DNA of 64,000 nucleotides from Streptomyces sp. NBC_01262 (GTDB lineage Bacteria; Actinomycetota; Actinomycetes; Streptomycetales; Streptomycetaceae): NCBI RefSeq assembly GCF_036226365.1, contig NZ_CP108462.1, positions 620,001 to 684,000 of the forward strand, read 5' to 3'. Shown piece by piece: positions 41,716 to 50,509 of this stretch (position 1 is its first letter; each line of letters starts with the position of its first letter). The notes under the pieces were generated by a model. It saw only the letters and a program-made list of their open reading frames with translations, ran no database searches and was not told where the DNA came from. The position numbers and the translations under genes were made by a program.

Positions 41716-41847
41716 GTGCGGGGAGCCCTTCAGCGGCCCATGGTCACCACCAACACCTTCTCGCGGCGGCACATCGATCTCCAGCGTGTCGCCGCCGCGC
41801 TGTGTCCGGCCTGCGAAGACGTCGCCGCGCGGCGCGCCACCGCCTGA
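41716..41847 (+). CDS. Cys-type leader peptide upstream of the flavin monooxygenase operon
   Basis: A 43-residue peptide from GTG 41716, with GGAGGTGA at 41703-41710. Its core is SRRHIDLQRVAAALCPAC, with two cysteines close together. This is the best supported of the three leaders because it has an ideal ribosome-binding site. An internal ATG at 41740 is possible. The first monooxygenase gene starts 117 bp further on, and the C/T-rich stretch between lacks an obvious terminator, so control by stalling rather than simple attenuation is possible. Confidence 0.7.
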   Translation: MRGALQRPMVTTNTFSRRHIDLQRVAAALCPACEDVAARRATA

Positions 41848-41964
41848 GCGCTCCCGCTCGCTTTCGCCTTTCCATCCGCTTCATCCGCTTTTCGCCGACC
41901 CTCCACCCCGACTGACGCACGGGCGCGGACGTCCTTCGGCATGCTCACAGGAAGCAGTAGGCCC

Positions 41965-43212
41965 ATGCCCCGAGCACCACACGCACCCCTCCACCTGGCC
42001 GTCGCCCTCGACGGCGCCGGCTGGCATCCCGCCGCCTGGCGCGAGCCCGGCGCCCGGCGCGACGAGCTGTTCACCGCCGGCTACTGGGCCGATCTCGTCG
42101 CCGAGGCCGAGCGGGGCCTGCTGGACTTCGTGACCATCGAGGACTCCCTGAGCCTGCAGTCCTCCCGGTACGCGGGGCCGGACGGGCGCACCGACCAGGT
42201 GCGGGGACGCCTCGACGCGGTGCTGATCGCCGCCCGGGTGGCGCCGCTGACCCGGGCGATCGGGGTGATCCCGACCGCCGTGCTCACCCACACCGAGCCG
42301 TTCCACCTCTCGAAGGCGATCGCAACCCTGGACTACGTGAGCACCGGACGGGCCGGGATCCAGGTGCGCGTCTCGGGACGCGCCGACGAGGCCGCGCACT
42401 TCGGCCGCCGTACGCTGCCGGGCCTGCCGGGGCAGCGCGTCGAGGATCTGGCCTCGGCGGCGGGACAGGAACTGCTCAACGAACTCTTCGACGAGGCGGC
42501 GGACTACGTCGAGGTGCTGCGCCGGCTCTGGGACAGCTGGGAGGACGACGCGGAGATCCGGGACGCCGCCACCGGCCGTTTCATCGACCGCGACAAGCTG
42601 CACTACATCGACTTCGAGGGCAAGCACTTCAGCGTCAAGGGCCCCTCGATCACCCCGCGCCCGCCCCAGGGCCAGCCGGTCGTGGCGGCGCTGGCGCATG
42701 CGAGCGTCCCCTACCGGCTGATCGCCCGCTCGGCCGACGTCGGGTTCGTCACGCCGCACGACGCCGACGACGCCCGGAACATCGTCGCCGAGATCCGCGA
42801 CGGACAGGCCGCCGCAGGCCGCGCCGGTGAGACGGTGCACGTCCTCGGCGACCTCGTGGTGTTCCTCGACGACGACCCCGCGGCCGCGGCCGACCGCAAG
42901 GCCAGCCTGGACGAGCGCGCCGGCGCCGAATACCGAAGCGACGCCCATGTCTTCACCGGGACCCCGGACCGGCTCGCCGACCTCCTCCAGGAATGGGCCG
43001 AGGCCGGACTGACCGGCTTCCGGCTGCGGCCCGCCGCCCTGCCCCACGACCTGGAGCAGATCACCCGCCGCCTCGTGCCCGAACTACAGCGCCGCGGGGC
43101 CTTCCGGACCGCGTACGAGGCCGGCACCCTGCGCGCGCTGCTCGGCCTGCCCCGCCCCGCCAACCGCTACGCCGCCGCGGGCGAAGCCGCGAACGCCGCC
43201 GTCTCCGCCTGA
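41965..43212 (+). CDS. LLM-class flavin-dependent monooxygenase (first of four)
   Basis: A 415-residue luciferase-like TIM-barrel monooxygenase using reduced FMN supplied by a separate reductase. Typical parts are LHLAVALDGAGWHPAAWRE, DFVTIEDSLSL, ATLDYVSTGRAGIQVRVSG and HYIDFEGKHFSVKGP. It resembles the NtaA/DszA/sulfonate side of the family. ATG 41965 follows AGGAAG by ten bases; the upstream ATG 41941 has no site. It begins an operon of four such enzymes behind a Cys leader peptide. Confidence 0.87.
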   Translation: MPRAPHAPLHLAVALDGAGWHPAAWREPGARRDELFTAGYWADLVAEAERGLLDFVTIEDSLSLQSSRYAGPDGRTDQVRGRLDAVLIAARVAPLTRAIGVIPTAVLTHTEPFHLSKAIATLDYVSTGRAGIQVRVSGRADEAAHFGRRTLPGLPGQRVEDLASAAGQELLNELFDEAADYVEVLRRLWDSWEDDAEIRDAATGRFIDRDKLHYIDFEGKHFSVKGPSITPRPPQGQPVVAALAHASVPYRLIARSADVGFVTPHDADDARNIVAEIRDGQAAAGRAGETVHVLGDLVVFLDDDPAAAADRKASLDERAGAEYRSDAHVFTGTPDRLADLLQEWAEAGLTGFRLRPAALPHDLEQITRRLVPELQRRGAFRTAYEAGTLRALLGLPRPANRYAAAGEAANAAVSA

Positions 43213-43236
43213 ATCCGGAAGGACCGTACGACGACC

Positions 43237-44601
43237 ATGAGCAAGCCGCTCAAGCAGATCCACCTCGCCGCACACTTCCCCGGCGTCAACAACACCACCG
43301 TGTGGAGCGACCCGCAGGCCGGCAGCCACATCGAGTTCAGCTCCTTCGCGCACTTCGCGCGGACCGCCGAGCGCGCCAAGTTCGACTTCCTGTTCCTGGC
43401 AGAAGGCCTGCGGCTGCGCGAGCAGGGCGGGCAGATCTACGACCTGGACGTCGTCGGACGCCCCGACACCTTCACGGTCCTGGCCGCGCTGGCCGCCGTC
43501 ACCGATCGCATCGGACTGACCGGCACCATCAACTCCACCTTCAACGAGCCCTACGAGGTGGCCCGCCAGTTCGCCAGCCTGGACCACCTCTCCGACGGCC
43601 GCGCCGCCTGGAACGTCGTCACTTCCTGGGACGCCTTCACCGGCGAGAACTTCCGCCGCGGCGGCTTCCTGCCGCAGGAGGAGCGCTACTCCCGGGCCAG
43701 GGAGTTCCTCGCCACCGCCAACGAGCTCTTCGACTCCTGGCACGGCGACGAGATCAGCGCCGATCCGCACACCGGCGCCTTCCTGCGCGACGCGCGGGCC
43801 GGGGCCTTCCGCCACAAGGGCCAGCACTTCGAGATCGAGGGGCAGTTCAACGTCCCGAGCAGCCCGCAGGGCCGCCCGGTGATCTTCCAGGCCGGCGACT
43901 CCGACGAAGGACGCGAGTTCGCCGCGTCCGACGCCGACGCGATCTTCAGCCGCTACAGCACCCTCGACGAAGGACAGGCCTTCTACACCGACGTCAAGGG
44001 CCGCCTGGCCAAGTACGGCCGCACCCACGACCAGTTGCTGATCCTGCCCGCCGCGACCTTCGTTCTGGGCGACACCGACGCGCAGGCGCGGGAACTGGCC
44101 CACGAGGTGCGCCGCCAGCAGGTCAGCGGAGCCACCGCGATCAAGCACCTGGAGTTCGTCTGGAACCGCGACCTGTCCGGGTACGATCCGGACGGACCGC
44201 TCCCCGACGTCGACCCGGACCTCGGCGAGCACACCATCGCCCGTGGCCGCGCCCAGGTGCGCATGTACCGCGACCCGCTGGCCATCGCCCGCGAATGGCG
44301 CGAGCGCGCCGCCGCCAACAACTGGTCGATACGCGACCTGGTCATCGAGACCGGGACCCGCCAGTCCTTCATCGGCTCCCCCGCCACCATCGCCCGGACC
44401 ATCGACGAGTTCGTCCAGGCCGACGCCTCGGACGGCTTCATCCTCGTCCCGCACATCACCCCCGGCGGCCTGGACGCCTTCGCCGACACCGTCGTCCCCC
44501 TCCTCCAGGAACGCGGCGTGTTCCGCACCGAGTACGAGGGCACCACCCTGCGCGACCACCTCGGCCTCGCCCACCCGGCCACCCTGCGGGCGGCGTCGTG
44601 A
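43237..44601 (+). CDS. LLM-class flavin monooxygenase, NtaA/SnaA/DszA-type
   Basis: A 454-residue member of the NtaA/SnaA/DszA group, longer than standard luciferase-like proteins. It shows IHLAAHFPGVNNTTVWSDPQ, FDFLFLAEGLRL, FASLDHLSDGRAAWNVVTSW and HFEIEGQFNVPSSPQGRPVI. Members of this group oxidise dimethyl sulfone, sulfones, EDTA-type chelators or dibenzothiophene sulfone with FMNH2. The start has GGAAGGA upstream. The stop codon overlaps the GTG of the next gene (GTGA). Confidence 0.9.
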   Translation: MSKPLKQIHLAAHFPGVNNTTVWSDPQAGSHIEFSSFAHFARTAERAKFDFLFLAEGLRLREQGGQIYDLDVVGRPDTFTVLAALAAVTDRIGLTGTINSTFNEPYEVARQFASLDHLSDGRAAWNVVTSWDAFTGENFRRGGFLPQEERYSRAREFLATANELFDSWHGDEISADPHTGAFLRDARAGAFRHKGQHFEIEGQFNVPSSPQGRPVIFQAGDSDEGREFAASDADAIFSRYSTLDEGQAFYTDVKGRLAKYGRTHDQLLILPAATFVLGDTDAQARELAHEVRRQQVSGATAIKHLEFVWNRDLSGYDPDGPLPDVDPDLGEHTIARGRAQVRMYRDPLAIAREWRERAAANNWSIRDLVIETGTRQSFIGSPATIARTIDEFVQADASDGFILVPHITPGGLDAFADTVVPLLQERGVFRTEYEGTTLRDHLGLAHPATLRAAS

Positions 44602-45668
44602 AGTTCCTGGCCATCACCCTGATCGTGCACGCCCCCGACCCGGTGACCGGCGTACGGAAGTCCACCCAGGACCGCTTCCGGGAGGTGATCAGCAACGCGC
44701 TGCTCGCCGAGGAGCTGGGCTTCGACGGCTTCGGCGTCGGCGAGCGCCACGAACGGCCGTTCATCTCCTCCTCGCCCCCGGTGGTGCTCAGCCACCTCGC
44801 CGCCCTCACCAAGCGGATCCGGCTGTTCACCGCCGTCACGACGCTGAGCCTGCTCGACCCGGTCCGGGCGTACGAGGACTACGCGACGCTGGACCACCTC
44901 TCCCAGGGCCGCCTGGAGCTGATCACCGGCAAGGGCAACGGAACCGCCCAGCGCGAGCTGTTCCATGTCACCCCCGAGGACCAGTGGGACCGCAACGCCG
45001 AGTCGTACGAGGTGTTCCGCCGGATCTGGCGGCAGGACAAGGTGACGTACCCGACGCGCTTCCGCCCGGAGCTGACCGGTGCCGAGGTCTGGCCCCGGCC
45101 GCTCCAGCAGCCGGTACGGGTCTGGCACGGCAGCGCGACGAGCAGGGAGTCGGTCGATCTGGCCGCCCGTTACGGCGACCCGCTGTTCTCGGCCAACGTC
45201 ACCAACCCGATCGAGCCCTACGCCGAGCTGATCCGTTATTACCGGGAACGCTGGGCGCACTACGGCCACGACCCGGCCCTGGCCACGGTCGGCGCGGGCA
45301 CGGCCGGCTTCTACACCGCCCGCACGTCGCAGGAGGCGATCGCCGCCTACCGGCCGGTCTTCGAGGGCCATCTGGCCTTCCAGAAGCAGCTCGGCCTCGA
45401 ACCGGTCTTCGCCACCCTGGAGGACTTCGTCGAGCGCAGCTCCGCCCTGATCGGCAGCCCGCAGCAGGTGATCGAGAAGGTGCGGCGCTACCACGAGAGC
45501 TTCGGCCACACCGTGCTGCACCTGCACGCCGACGCGGGCGGCCTGACCGACGCCCAGCACCGTGACAGCCTGGAGCTGTTCCAGTCCGACATCGCGCCCA
45601 CGCTGCGCCGTGAGATCCCCGACCCGCCGTTCGCCTGGGCCCCGGTGGCGCCCGCCGCGACCGCCTGA
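44598..45668 (+). CDS. LLM-class flavin monooxygenase
   Basis: A 356-residue luciferase-like protein starting at GTG 44598, coupled to the preceding stop (GTGA). It has LAEELGFDGFGVGERHERPF, YEDYATLDHLSQGRLELITG and KGNGTAQRELF, and the QQPVRVWHGSATSRESVDLA strand-loop of the substrate pocket. It is closer to the bacterial luciferase alkanal group than its neighbour. A role in opening an organosulfur or related compound is suggested by the operon only. Confidence 0.88.
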   Translation: MKFLAITLIVHAPDPVTGVRKSTQDRFREVISNALLAEELGFDGFGVGERHERPFISSSPPVVLSHLAALTKRIRLFTAVTTLSLLDPVRAYEDYATLDHLSQGRLELITGKGNGTAQRELFHVTPEDQWDRNAESYEVFRRIWRQDKVTYPTRFRPELTGAEVWPRPLQQPVRVWHGSATSRESVDLAARYGDPLFSANVTNPIEPYAELIRYYRERWAHYGHDPALATVGAGTAGFYTARTSQEAIAAYRPVFEGHLAFQKQLGLEPVFATLEDFVERSSALIGSPQQVIEKVRRYHESFGHTVLHLHADAGGLTDAQHRDSLELFQSDIAPTLRREIPDPPFAWAPVAPAATA

Positions 45669-45689
45669 CCCCGACAAGGAACCATCACC

Positions 45690-46820
45690 ATGGCCAACAC
45701 GCCCCTCACGGTCCTGGACCTCGTGCCGATCTCCTCGGGCTCCACCGCGCCCCAGGCCCTGCGCAACAGCATCGACCTGGCCCGGCAGGCCGAGCTCTTC
45801 GGCTACGCCCGCTACTGGTTCGCCGAGCACCACCTCAACCCCGGCGTCGCGGGCACCTCCCCCGCCGTCGTCCTGGCCCTCACCGCCGCCGCGACCTCCA
45901 CCATCCGGCTCGGCGCCGGCGCGGTCCAGCTCGGGCACCGCACCGCCCTGTCCACCGTCGAGGAGTTCGGGCTGCTCGACGCGCTGCACCCCGGCCGCTT
46001 CGACCTCGGCCTCGGCCGCTCCGGCGGCCGGCCCTCACCCGCCTCCCGCCAGCCCGCGCTGGCCGGCCCGGCGGCCGTCGTGGACGGCCGCACCTCCAAC
46101 GGGCTGCGGATACCCGCCAAGTTCTCCTTCGAACACCTGCTGGGCTCCCCGCGCTTCGCCCTGCAGAAGACGCTTCTCCAACTGCCGGGCGCCCAGTCCC
46201 AGCCGTACGACGAGCAGATAGCCGACGTCCTGGCGCTGCTGGCCGGGACCTACGCCACCGCGGACGGCGTCGAGGCGCACGTCGTTCCCGGAGAGGGCGC
46301 CGACCTGCAGGTGTGGATCCTGGGCAGCAGCGCCGGGATCAGCGCCGAGGTGGCCGGCGCGCGCGGACTGCGGTTCGCCGCGAACTACCACGTCAGCCCG
46401 GCCACCGTCCTGGAGGCCGCCGAGGCCTACCGCGCGGCCTTCGTCCCGTCCGCCGAGCTGTCCCGGCCCTACGTCAGCGTCTCCGCCGACGTCGTCGTCG
46501 CCGCGGACGAGCCCACCGCCCGCGAACTGGCCACCGGCTACGGCCTGTGGGTGCGCAGCATCCGTACCGCCGAGGGCGCCATCCCCTTCCCCACGCCCGA
46601 CGAGGCCCGCGCGCACACCTGGACCGAGCAGGACCGGGCGCTGGTCGAGGACCGCGTCGACACCCAGTTCGTCGGCTCACCGCAGCAGGTCGCCGACCAG
46701 CTGGAGACCCTGCGCGACGCCACCGGCGCCGACGAGCTGATCATCACCACCGTCACCCACGACCACGCCGACCGGGTCGCCTCCTACGAACTGCTCGCGC
46801 AGGAGTGGAGCCGGCGATGA
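45690..46820 (+). CDS. LLM-class flavin monooxygenase (MsnO8/YhbW-like)
   Basis: A 376-residue luciferase-like protein of the group with the N-terminal LTVLDLVPISSGSTAPQALR and RYWFAEHHLNPGVAGTSPAV segments. LLDALHPGRFDLGLGRSGG and VQLGHRTALSTVEEFGLLDA are characteristic. The start ATG follows AAGGAA. It is the last of the four flavoenzymes, which share no transporter or flavin reductase gene, so both must be supplied from other loci. Confidence 0.88.
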   Translation: MANTPLTVLDLVPISSGSTAPQALRNSIDLARQAELFGYARYWFAEHHLNPGVAGTSPAVVLALTAAATSTIRLGAGAVQLGHRTALSTVEEFGLLDALHPGRFDLGLGRSGGRPSPASRQPALAGPAAVVDGRTSNGLRIPAKFSFEHLLGSPRFALQKTLLQLPGAQSQPYDEQIADVLALLAGTYATADGVEAHVVPGEGADLQVWILGSSAGISAEVAGARGLRFAANYHVSPATVLEAAEAYRAAFVPSAELSRPYVSVSADVVVAADEPTARELATGYGLWVRSIRTAEGAIPFPTPDEARAHTWTEQDRALVEDRVDTQFVGSPQQVADQLETLRDATGADELIITTVTHDHADRVASYELLAQEWSRR

Positions 46821-46827
46821 CCTCGAC

Positions 46828-46866
46828 GCGGGACCAGGCAGCCGGATCGCGACCGCCCGGTCCCGC
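46828..46866. terminator. Possible terminator between convergent genes
   Basis: GCGGGACC at 46828-46835 and GGTCCCGC at 46859-46866 form an 8-bp stem with a long 23-base loop, just after the last monooxygenase gene and before the end of the phosphatase gene at 46885. No U-tract is present, as is common in high-G+C genomes. Confidence 0.4.
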
Positions 46867-46884
46867 CGGTGTTCCGGGGCGGGT

Positions 46885-48507
46885 CTACCTTCCGTGGCCG
46901 TCGGAACGCTTGCGCTGGAGCGTGAACGTCTCGAACACCGACAGCTCGCCGTTGGGCTTGTTCACGTTGTAGTAGGTGACGTGCATGCGGGTGGTGTCGC
47001 CGGCGTGGCGGCCGGGGTCGACGGTGAAGGCGGCGAAGCCGTACGGGTGCTCGGTGTCGCGTACGCCGGTCCAGACCGCCTCCTCCTTGGTGTAGGTGGA
47101 GGTGCGCTTGCCGTTGGAGCCGGCGGTCGCCGACACGGCGGTGATCACCTTGGCCGTGCCGTCGGTGAAGAACTTCTGGTTGGTGGTCCCGGAGACGCCT
47201 CCGCCGCCGAGGATCATGTGCACGGTGCCCAGGCCGGTGTCGATGGAGTCGGTGGCCTGGGAGGCCGGGTTGGGGGTGAGCGTCTCGCTGCCGCTGACGA
47301 CTCCGCGCACGGCCAGCGAGCGCTCGTAGTTGTGCTCATGGCCGCAGAGCACCAGGTCGACGCCGTACTTGTCGAACAGCGGGCCGTACTTCTGACGCAG
47401 GCCCAGGTCGGCGCCGTTGGCGTCCGAGGAGCTGATCATGACCTGGTGCATCGCGACGACCACCCAGTCGGTGTCGCGGGAGGCACGGGCCGCCTTCAGC
47501 TCCTTCTCCAGGAAGGCGAGCTGCCGTCCGCCGGAGTAGCCGCTGATGTAGACGTCGCCACCGTCCTGAAGGCAGTTGTCGTCGTTCTGCAGCACGATCA
47601 CCCGGACGGAGCCGACGGTGAAGGCGTACCACAGGCCCGCGAGTTCGGCGTCGGTCTCGGTGGACGGGAGCGTGAAGTAGGCCTGGTAGGCGCCCAGTCC
47701 GAGCGGGCCGTTGGCCTTCTCGATCTCGTGGTTGCCGGCCGCCGGCATCCAGGGGCGGAAGCGGGCCGAACGGGTGTTGTTGGTGAAGAAGTTGTTCCAG
47801 GTACGCACCCGGTCCACGTCGAGGTTGGCGTAGCACAGGTCGCCGTTGAGCAGATGGAAGAGCGGGGCGACCTGCTCGATGCCGGTGACGATGTCCTTCG
47901 TGGCGGGGGTGGAGTTCGCGTCGAGCGCGACCGTGCCGTCCGCCGCCCAGGTCACCTGCGGGGCGGACTGGTCGCCGAAGCTGGTGAAGGTGAAGGGCTT
48001 GCGTCCGCGCGGAGCCGTGCGGAACGTGCCGCTGTCGGGCGTCGTCCCCTCGTGCGTGGCCAGGTAGACGTAGTCGGTGCCGGGAGTGAGCCGGTCCAGC
48101 GTGGCGTGGTGGACGTGGACGGTGCGGCTGGAGGTGCCGTCCACGTAGGTACGGGTCTGGGCGGCCGCTCTGGATCCGAACCCGTGCTCCAGCGTGCCGT
48201 AGTGCACGACGGGTTTGCTCACCGGTCTGTCGGTGATCCACGACACCGTCATCTGGGTGCGGGGGTCGGCCCCGAACGTCAGGTGCAGGCCCTGCACCGG
48301 GGGCGCTCCCGAGGAGTCCGCGGTCAGGTGGAAGGCCGGGGCGGACGGCGACGCGGCCTGCGCCGTCCCCGCTCCCAGCAGCGGGGTGACGGCCGCGCCG
48401 GCCCCCGCGGTGCCGAGCAGGCCCAGCGCGTGGCGGCGGCTGAGCCCCTCGGAGGACTTCTCGGAAGATGTCGTCGACGGATGGTTGGTCCCTGCCTGTG
48501 CGGTCAT
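46885..48507 (-). CDS. Tat-exported purple acid phosphatase-like metallophosphoesterase
   Basis: A 540-residue secreted enzyme. A twin-arginine signal (LSRRHALGLLGTAGAGAAVT) precedes an N-terminal fibronectin-III-like domain (GLHLTFGADPRTQMTVSWIT) and a calcineurin-like metallophosphoesterase domain. Metal-ligand motifs are FGDQS, LNGDLCYAN, PAAGNHE, VVAMHQ and CGHEHNYER. It would release phosphate from organic esters outside the cell. ATG 48507 has AGAGAGG six bases upstream; longer frames to 48639 lack support. No PHO box was recognised in front of it. Confidence 0.9.
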   Translation of the reverse strand: MTAQAGTNHPSTTSSEKSSEGLSRRHALGLLGTAGAGAAVTPLLGAGTAQAASPSAPAFHLTADSSGAPPVQGLHLTFGADPRTQMTVSWITDRPVSKPVVHYGTLEHGFGSRAAAQTRTYVDGTSSRTVHVHHATLDRLTPGTDYVYLATHEGTTPDSGTFRTAPRGRKPFTFTSFGDQSAPQVTWAADGTVALDANSTPATKDIVTGIEQVAPLFHLLNGDLCYANLDVDRVRTWNNFFTNNTRSARFRPWMPAAGNHEIEKANGPLGLGAYQAYFTLPSTETDAELAGLWYAFTVGSVRVIVLQNDDNCLQDGGDVYISGYSGGRQLAFLEKELKAARASRDTDWVVVAMHQVMISSSDANGADLGLRQKYGPLFDKYGVDLVLCGHEHNYERSLAVRGVVSGSETLTPNPASQATDSIDTGLGTVHMILGGGGVSGTTNQKFFTDGTAKVITAVSATAGSNGKRTSTYTKEEAVWTGVRDTEHPYGFAAFTVDPGRHAGDTTRMHVTYYNVNKPNGELSVFETFTLQRKRSDGHGR

Positions 48508-48774
48508 GGTGGCCTCTCTGACGAGCCGTTGAGCTGTTGAGCTGTCGACGACCGCACCCTGGCGCGCCCCGGCGGCCCCCGGGTGAACGCCGCGTTGCCA
48601 GTCGGCCATCACGTGCCCGGCGGCGGGCCGCGAGGGCATTCCTTGGCCCTGCCTTTACCCGCGCCCGCCCAGCGGTTGATGCGACCGGCCGGCAGAAAAA
48701 AGATCTTGCTCCGCGCTTGAACGTTCCAGGCGCGAAGTGCGTACGTAGGAGCGCCATTCCTGCGGAAGGATCAC

Positions 48775-49476
48775 ATGCACGTGCGAACTTCCTGGCGCAC
48801 CGGAACGACCACCGCGCCATCCGGTGAGTTAGTCATTGCCCTGGCCTGTGCCGAAGGCGACTGGCCGCATGAGAACTGGCCCGGCCCGAGCGATCCGTTC
48901 CATATCCGGTTCGTACCGCCCCCGTACAACGGCCTGCATGACGATCACCAGAAGACTCCGGACGTCGCGGTGCTGCGCTGTGACGATCCGGCAGACGCCT
49001 TCCCCAGACTGCGGGCCGCCATGGGCGAGAAGTCCACTCCGGTGATCGTGATCGGCCCTCTCCGGGATGCCGAGGAGATCCACGGCCTCTGCCAGAGCGG
49101 AGTCACCGGATATCTGGTCGACGGCGACTACTGCGCGTGCATGCTCACCGCGGCGGTCCTGGGCAATGGGAGCGGGAAGCCGCATCTGTCCCCCCTGGCG
49201 TGCGCGAGCCTGCGGGAAGGAGTGCGACTGGTGGCGCTCGAGAACCGCCTGACGACCAAGGAGTTGCGGGAGAGACTCTCACCACGTGAACAGCAGGTCA
49301 TGGAACTGCTCACGCGTGGATACGGGGCCGCCGAGATCGGGCAGCAGTTGAACCTTTCCGAGAAAACGGTCCGCAACAACCTCAGCAACATCTACGCCAA
49401 GTTGGACGCGCGGGGCAGTACGGAGGCGGTCCTCCATTGGCTGGGCGCCCTGCCCGCCCCTCTCCCCGCCATGTGA
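48775..49476 (+). CDS. LuxR-family regulator with atypical N-terminal domain and TTA codon
   Basis: A 233-residue regulator. The C-terminal LuxR HTH is clear (LSPREQQVMELLTRGYGAAE, then SEKTVRNNLSNIYAKLDARG). The N-terminal part is receiver-like in length and ends with a VTGYL segment like that of response regulators, but the acidic phosphorylation site is not recognisable, so it may be a phosphorylation-independent orphan. Codon 19 is TTA (48829-48831), making it bldA-dependent. ATG 48775 follows GGAAGGA. It is a candidate regulator of the adjacent secreted-protein genes. Confidence 0.87.
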   Translation: MHVRTSWRTGTTTAPSGELVIALACAEGDWPHENWPGPSDPFHIRFVPPPYNGLHDDHQKTPDVAVLRCDDPADAFPRLRAAMGEKSTPVIVIGPLRDAEEIHGLCQSGVTGYLVDGDYCACMLTAAVLGNGSGKPHLSPLACASLREGVRLVALENRLTTKELRERLSPREQQVMELLTRGYGAAEIGQQLNLSEKTVRNNLSNIYAKLDARGSTEAVLHWLGALPAPLPAM

Positions 49477-49750
49477 CGCGCATTCGGCCGATCGCGCGAG
49501 GAACGGGCGTCCGTGGTAAACCGGGCGCCCTTATTCTGCTTTTCTCCGGCACTTCGTCAACAGGCCGCACGGACCACCCATTCCCGGACGCCCCGTCGGT
49601 CAATTTCAGCCACCATCGGACTCGCGAGATCATTCGCGACCGATGAGTAGGGACATTTGACTCTGTTGGCCTCTCCTTTGCCACGGCAAAATCTGGGCAC
49701 AGGGGCCACGCCATGAACGGTTCAGACCACTCACCGTCCGGGAGATGCAC

Positions 49751-50452
49751 GTGTCGAAGATTATTCGTCTGGTAGCGATCGGGTCCGCCCTCGCGACCGG
49801 TGGCGCAATCCTGATGCTCCTGCCCTCAGCGAGCGCCGCGGGAGAAACGCCGGAAGAGATCGTGGCCATATGCAACAAGGCTTCGAAGATCAACGGTGTC
49901 CAGCAGGAAGCGACCGGTCTCGCCGACGGCTTCAGGGCCGACACATGTGACTTCGTGGAGAAGGACTTGGTGACCTTCGACGGTCCGAAGGAAAAGGCCT
50001 CGATCGACTTCCCGAACTGCGAGCCGAACGCCACCAAGCCCGCCAGCGTCTCGGTCACCTGGTCCGCGTCGGCGGCTCAGGGGCAGGGCAAGTACACCGT
50101 CACCACAGAGGGCTTCGGCGGCAACCTCTTCGGAATCCTCAACGTCGGCTGGACCAGGCACACGGGGACTCTGGACATGACCACCAAAACAGCCACCGCC
50201 GGCGACACGGAAACACGCGAAGTGCCCGTCGGGAAGGTTCTCACCTTCGAGTTCACCCCGAAGATGCAGCGGATGACCGGTGTCTGGAAGGTCTTCACCG
50301 CGGCCCGGGCCGCGACCACCACCACGAACGCGTTCCCCGAGGTGAATCTCGAAGCGGAGGAGATCGTCGAGGGTCCCGTCGTGCTGCCGAGCGTCGCGGG
50401 CGCCCCCGGACGGCTGGACGGCACGATCACGCCGGTCTTCACCGACTGCTGA
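49751..50452 (+). CDS. Secreted protein A, aerolysin/ETX-like pattern
   Basis: A 233-residue exported protein whose signal peptide ends at SASAAGE. The mature part has about three cysteines and Thr/Ser-rich alternating strands: SVTWSASAAQGQGKYTVTTE, then GTLDMTTKTATAGDTETREV and VPVGKVLTFEFTPKMQRMTG. This order, a Thr/Ser-rich amphipathic stretch followed by a VPxGK strand, recalls the membrane-insertion module of ETX/MTX2/aerolysin beta-pore formers, but this is a visual match only. GTG 49751 lies six bases after GGAG; ATG 49745 is possible. It is paralogous to the next gene. Confidence 0.75.
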   Translation: MSKIIRLVAIGSALATGGAILMLLPSASAAGETPEEIVAICNKASKINGVQQEATGLADGFRADTCDFVEKDLVTFDGPKEKASIDFPNCEPNATKPASVSVTWSASAAQGQGKYTVTTEGFGGNLFGILNVGWTRHTGTLDMTTKTATAGDTETREVPVGKVLTFEFTPKMQRMTGVWKVFTAARAATTTTNAFPEVNLEAEEIVEGPVVLPSVAGAPGRLDGTITPVFTDC

Positions 50453-50509
50453 CCACCCGCCGAGCACCCGATGCACGCCGCCCCGTCAACCGACCTCATA
50501 GGAGAGACC

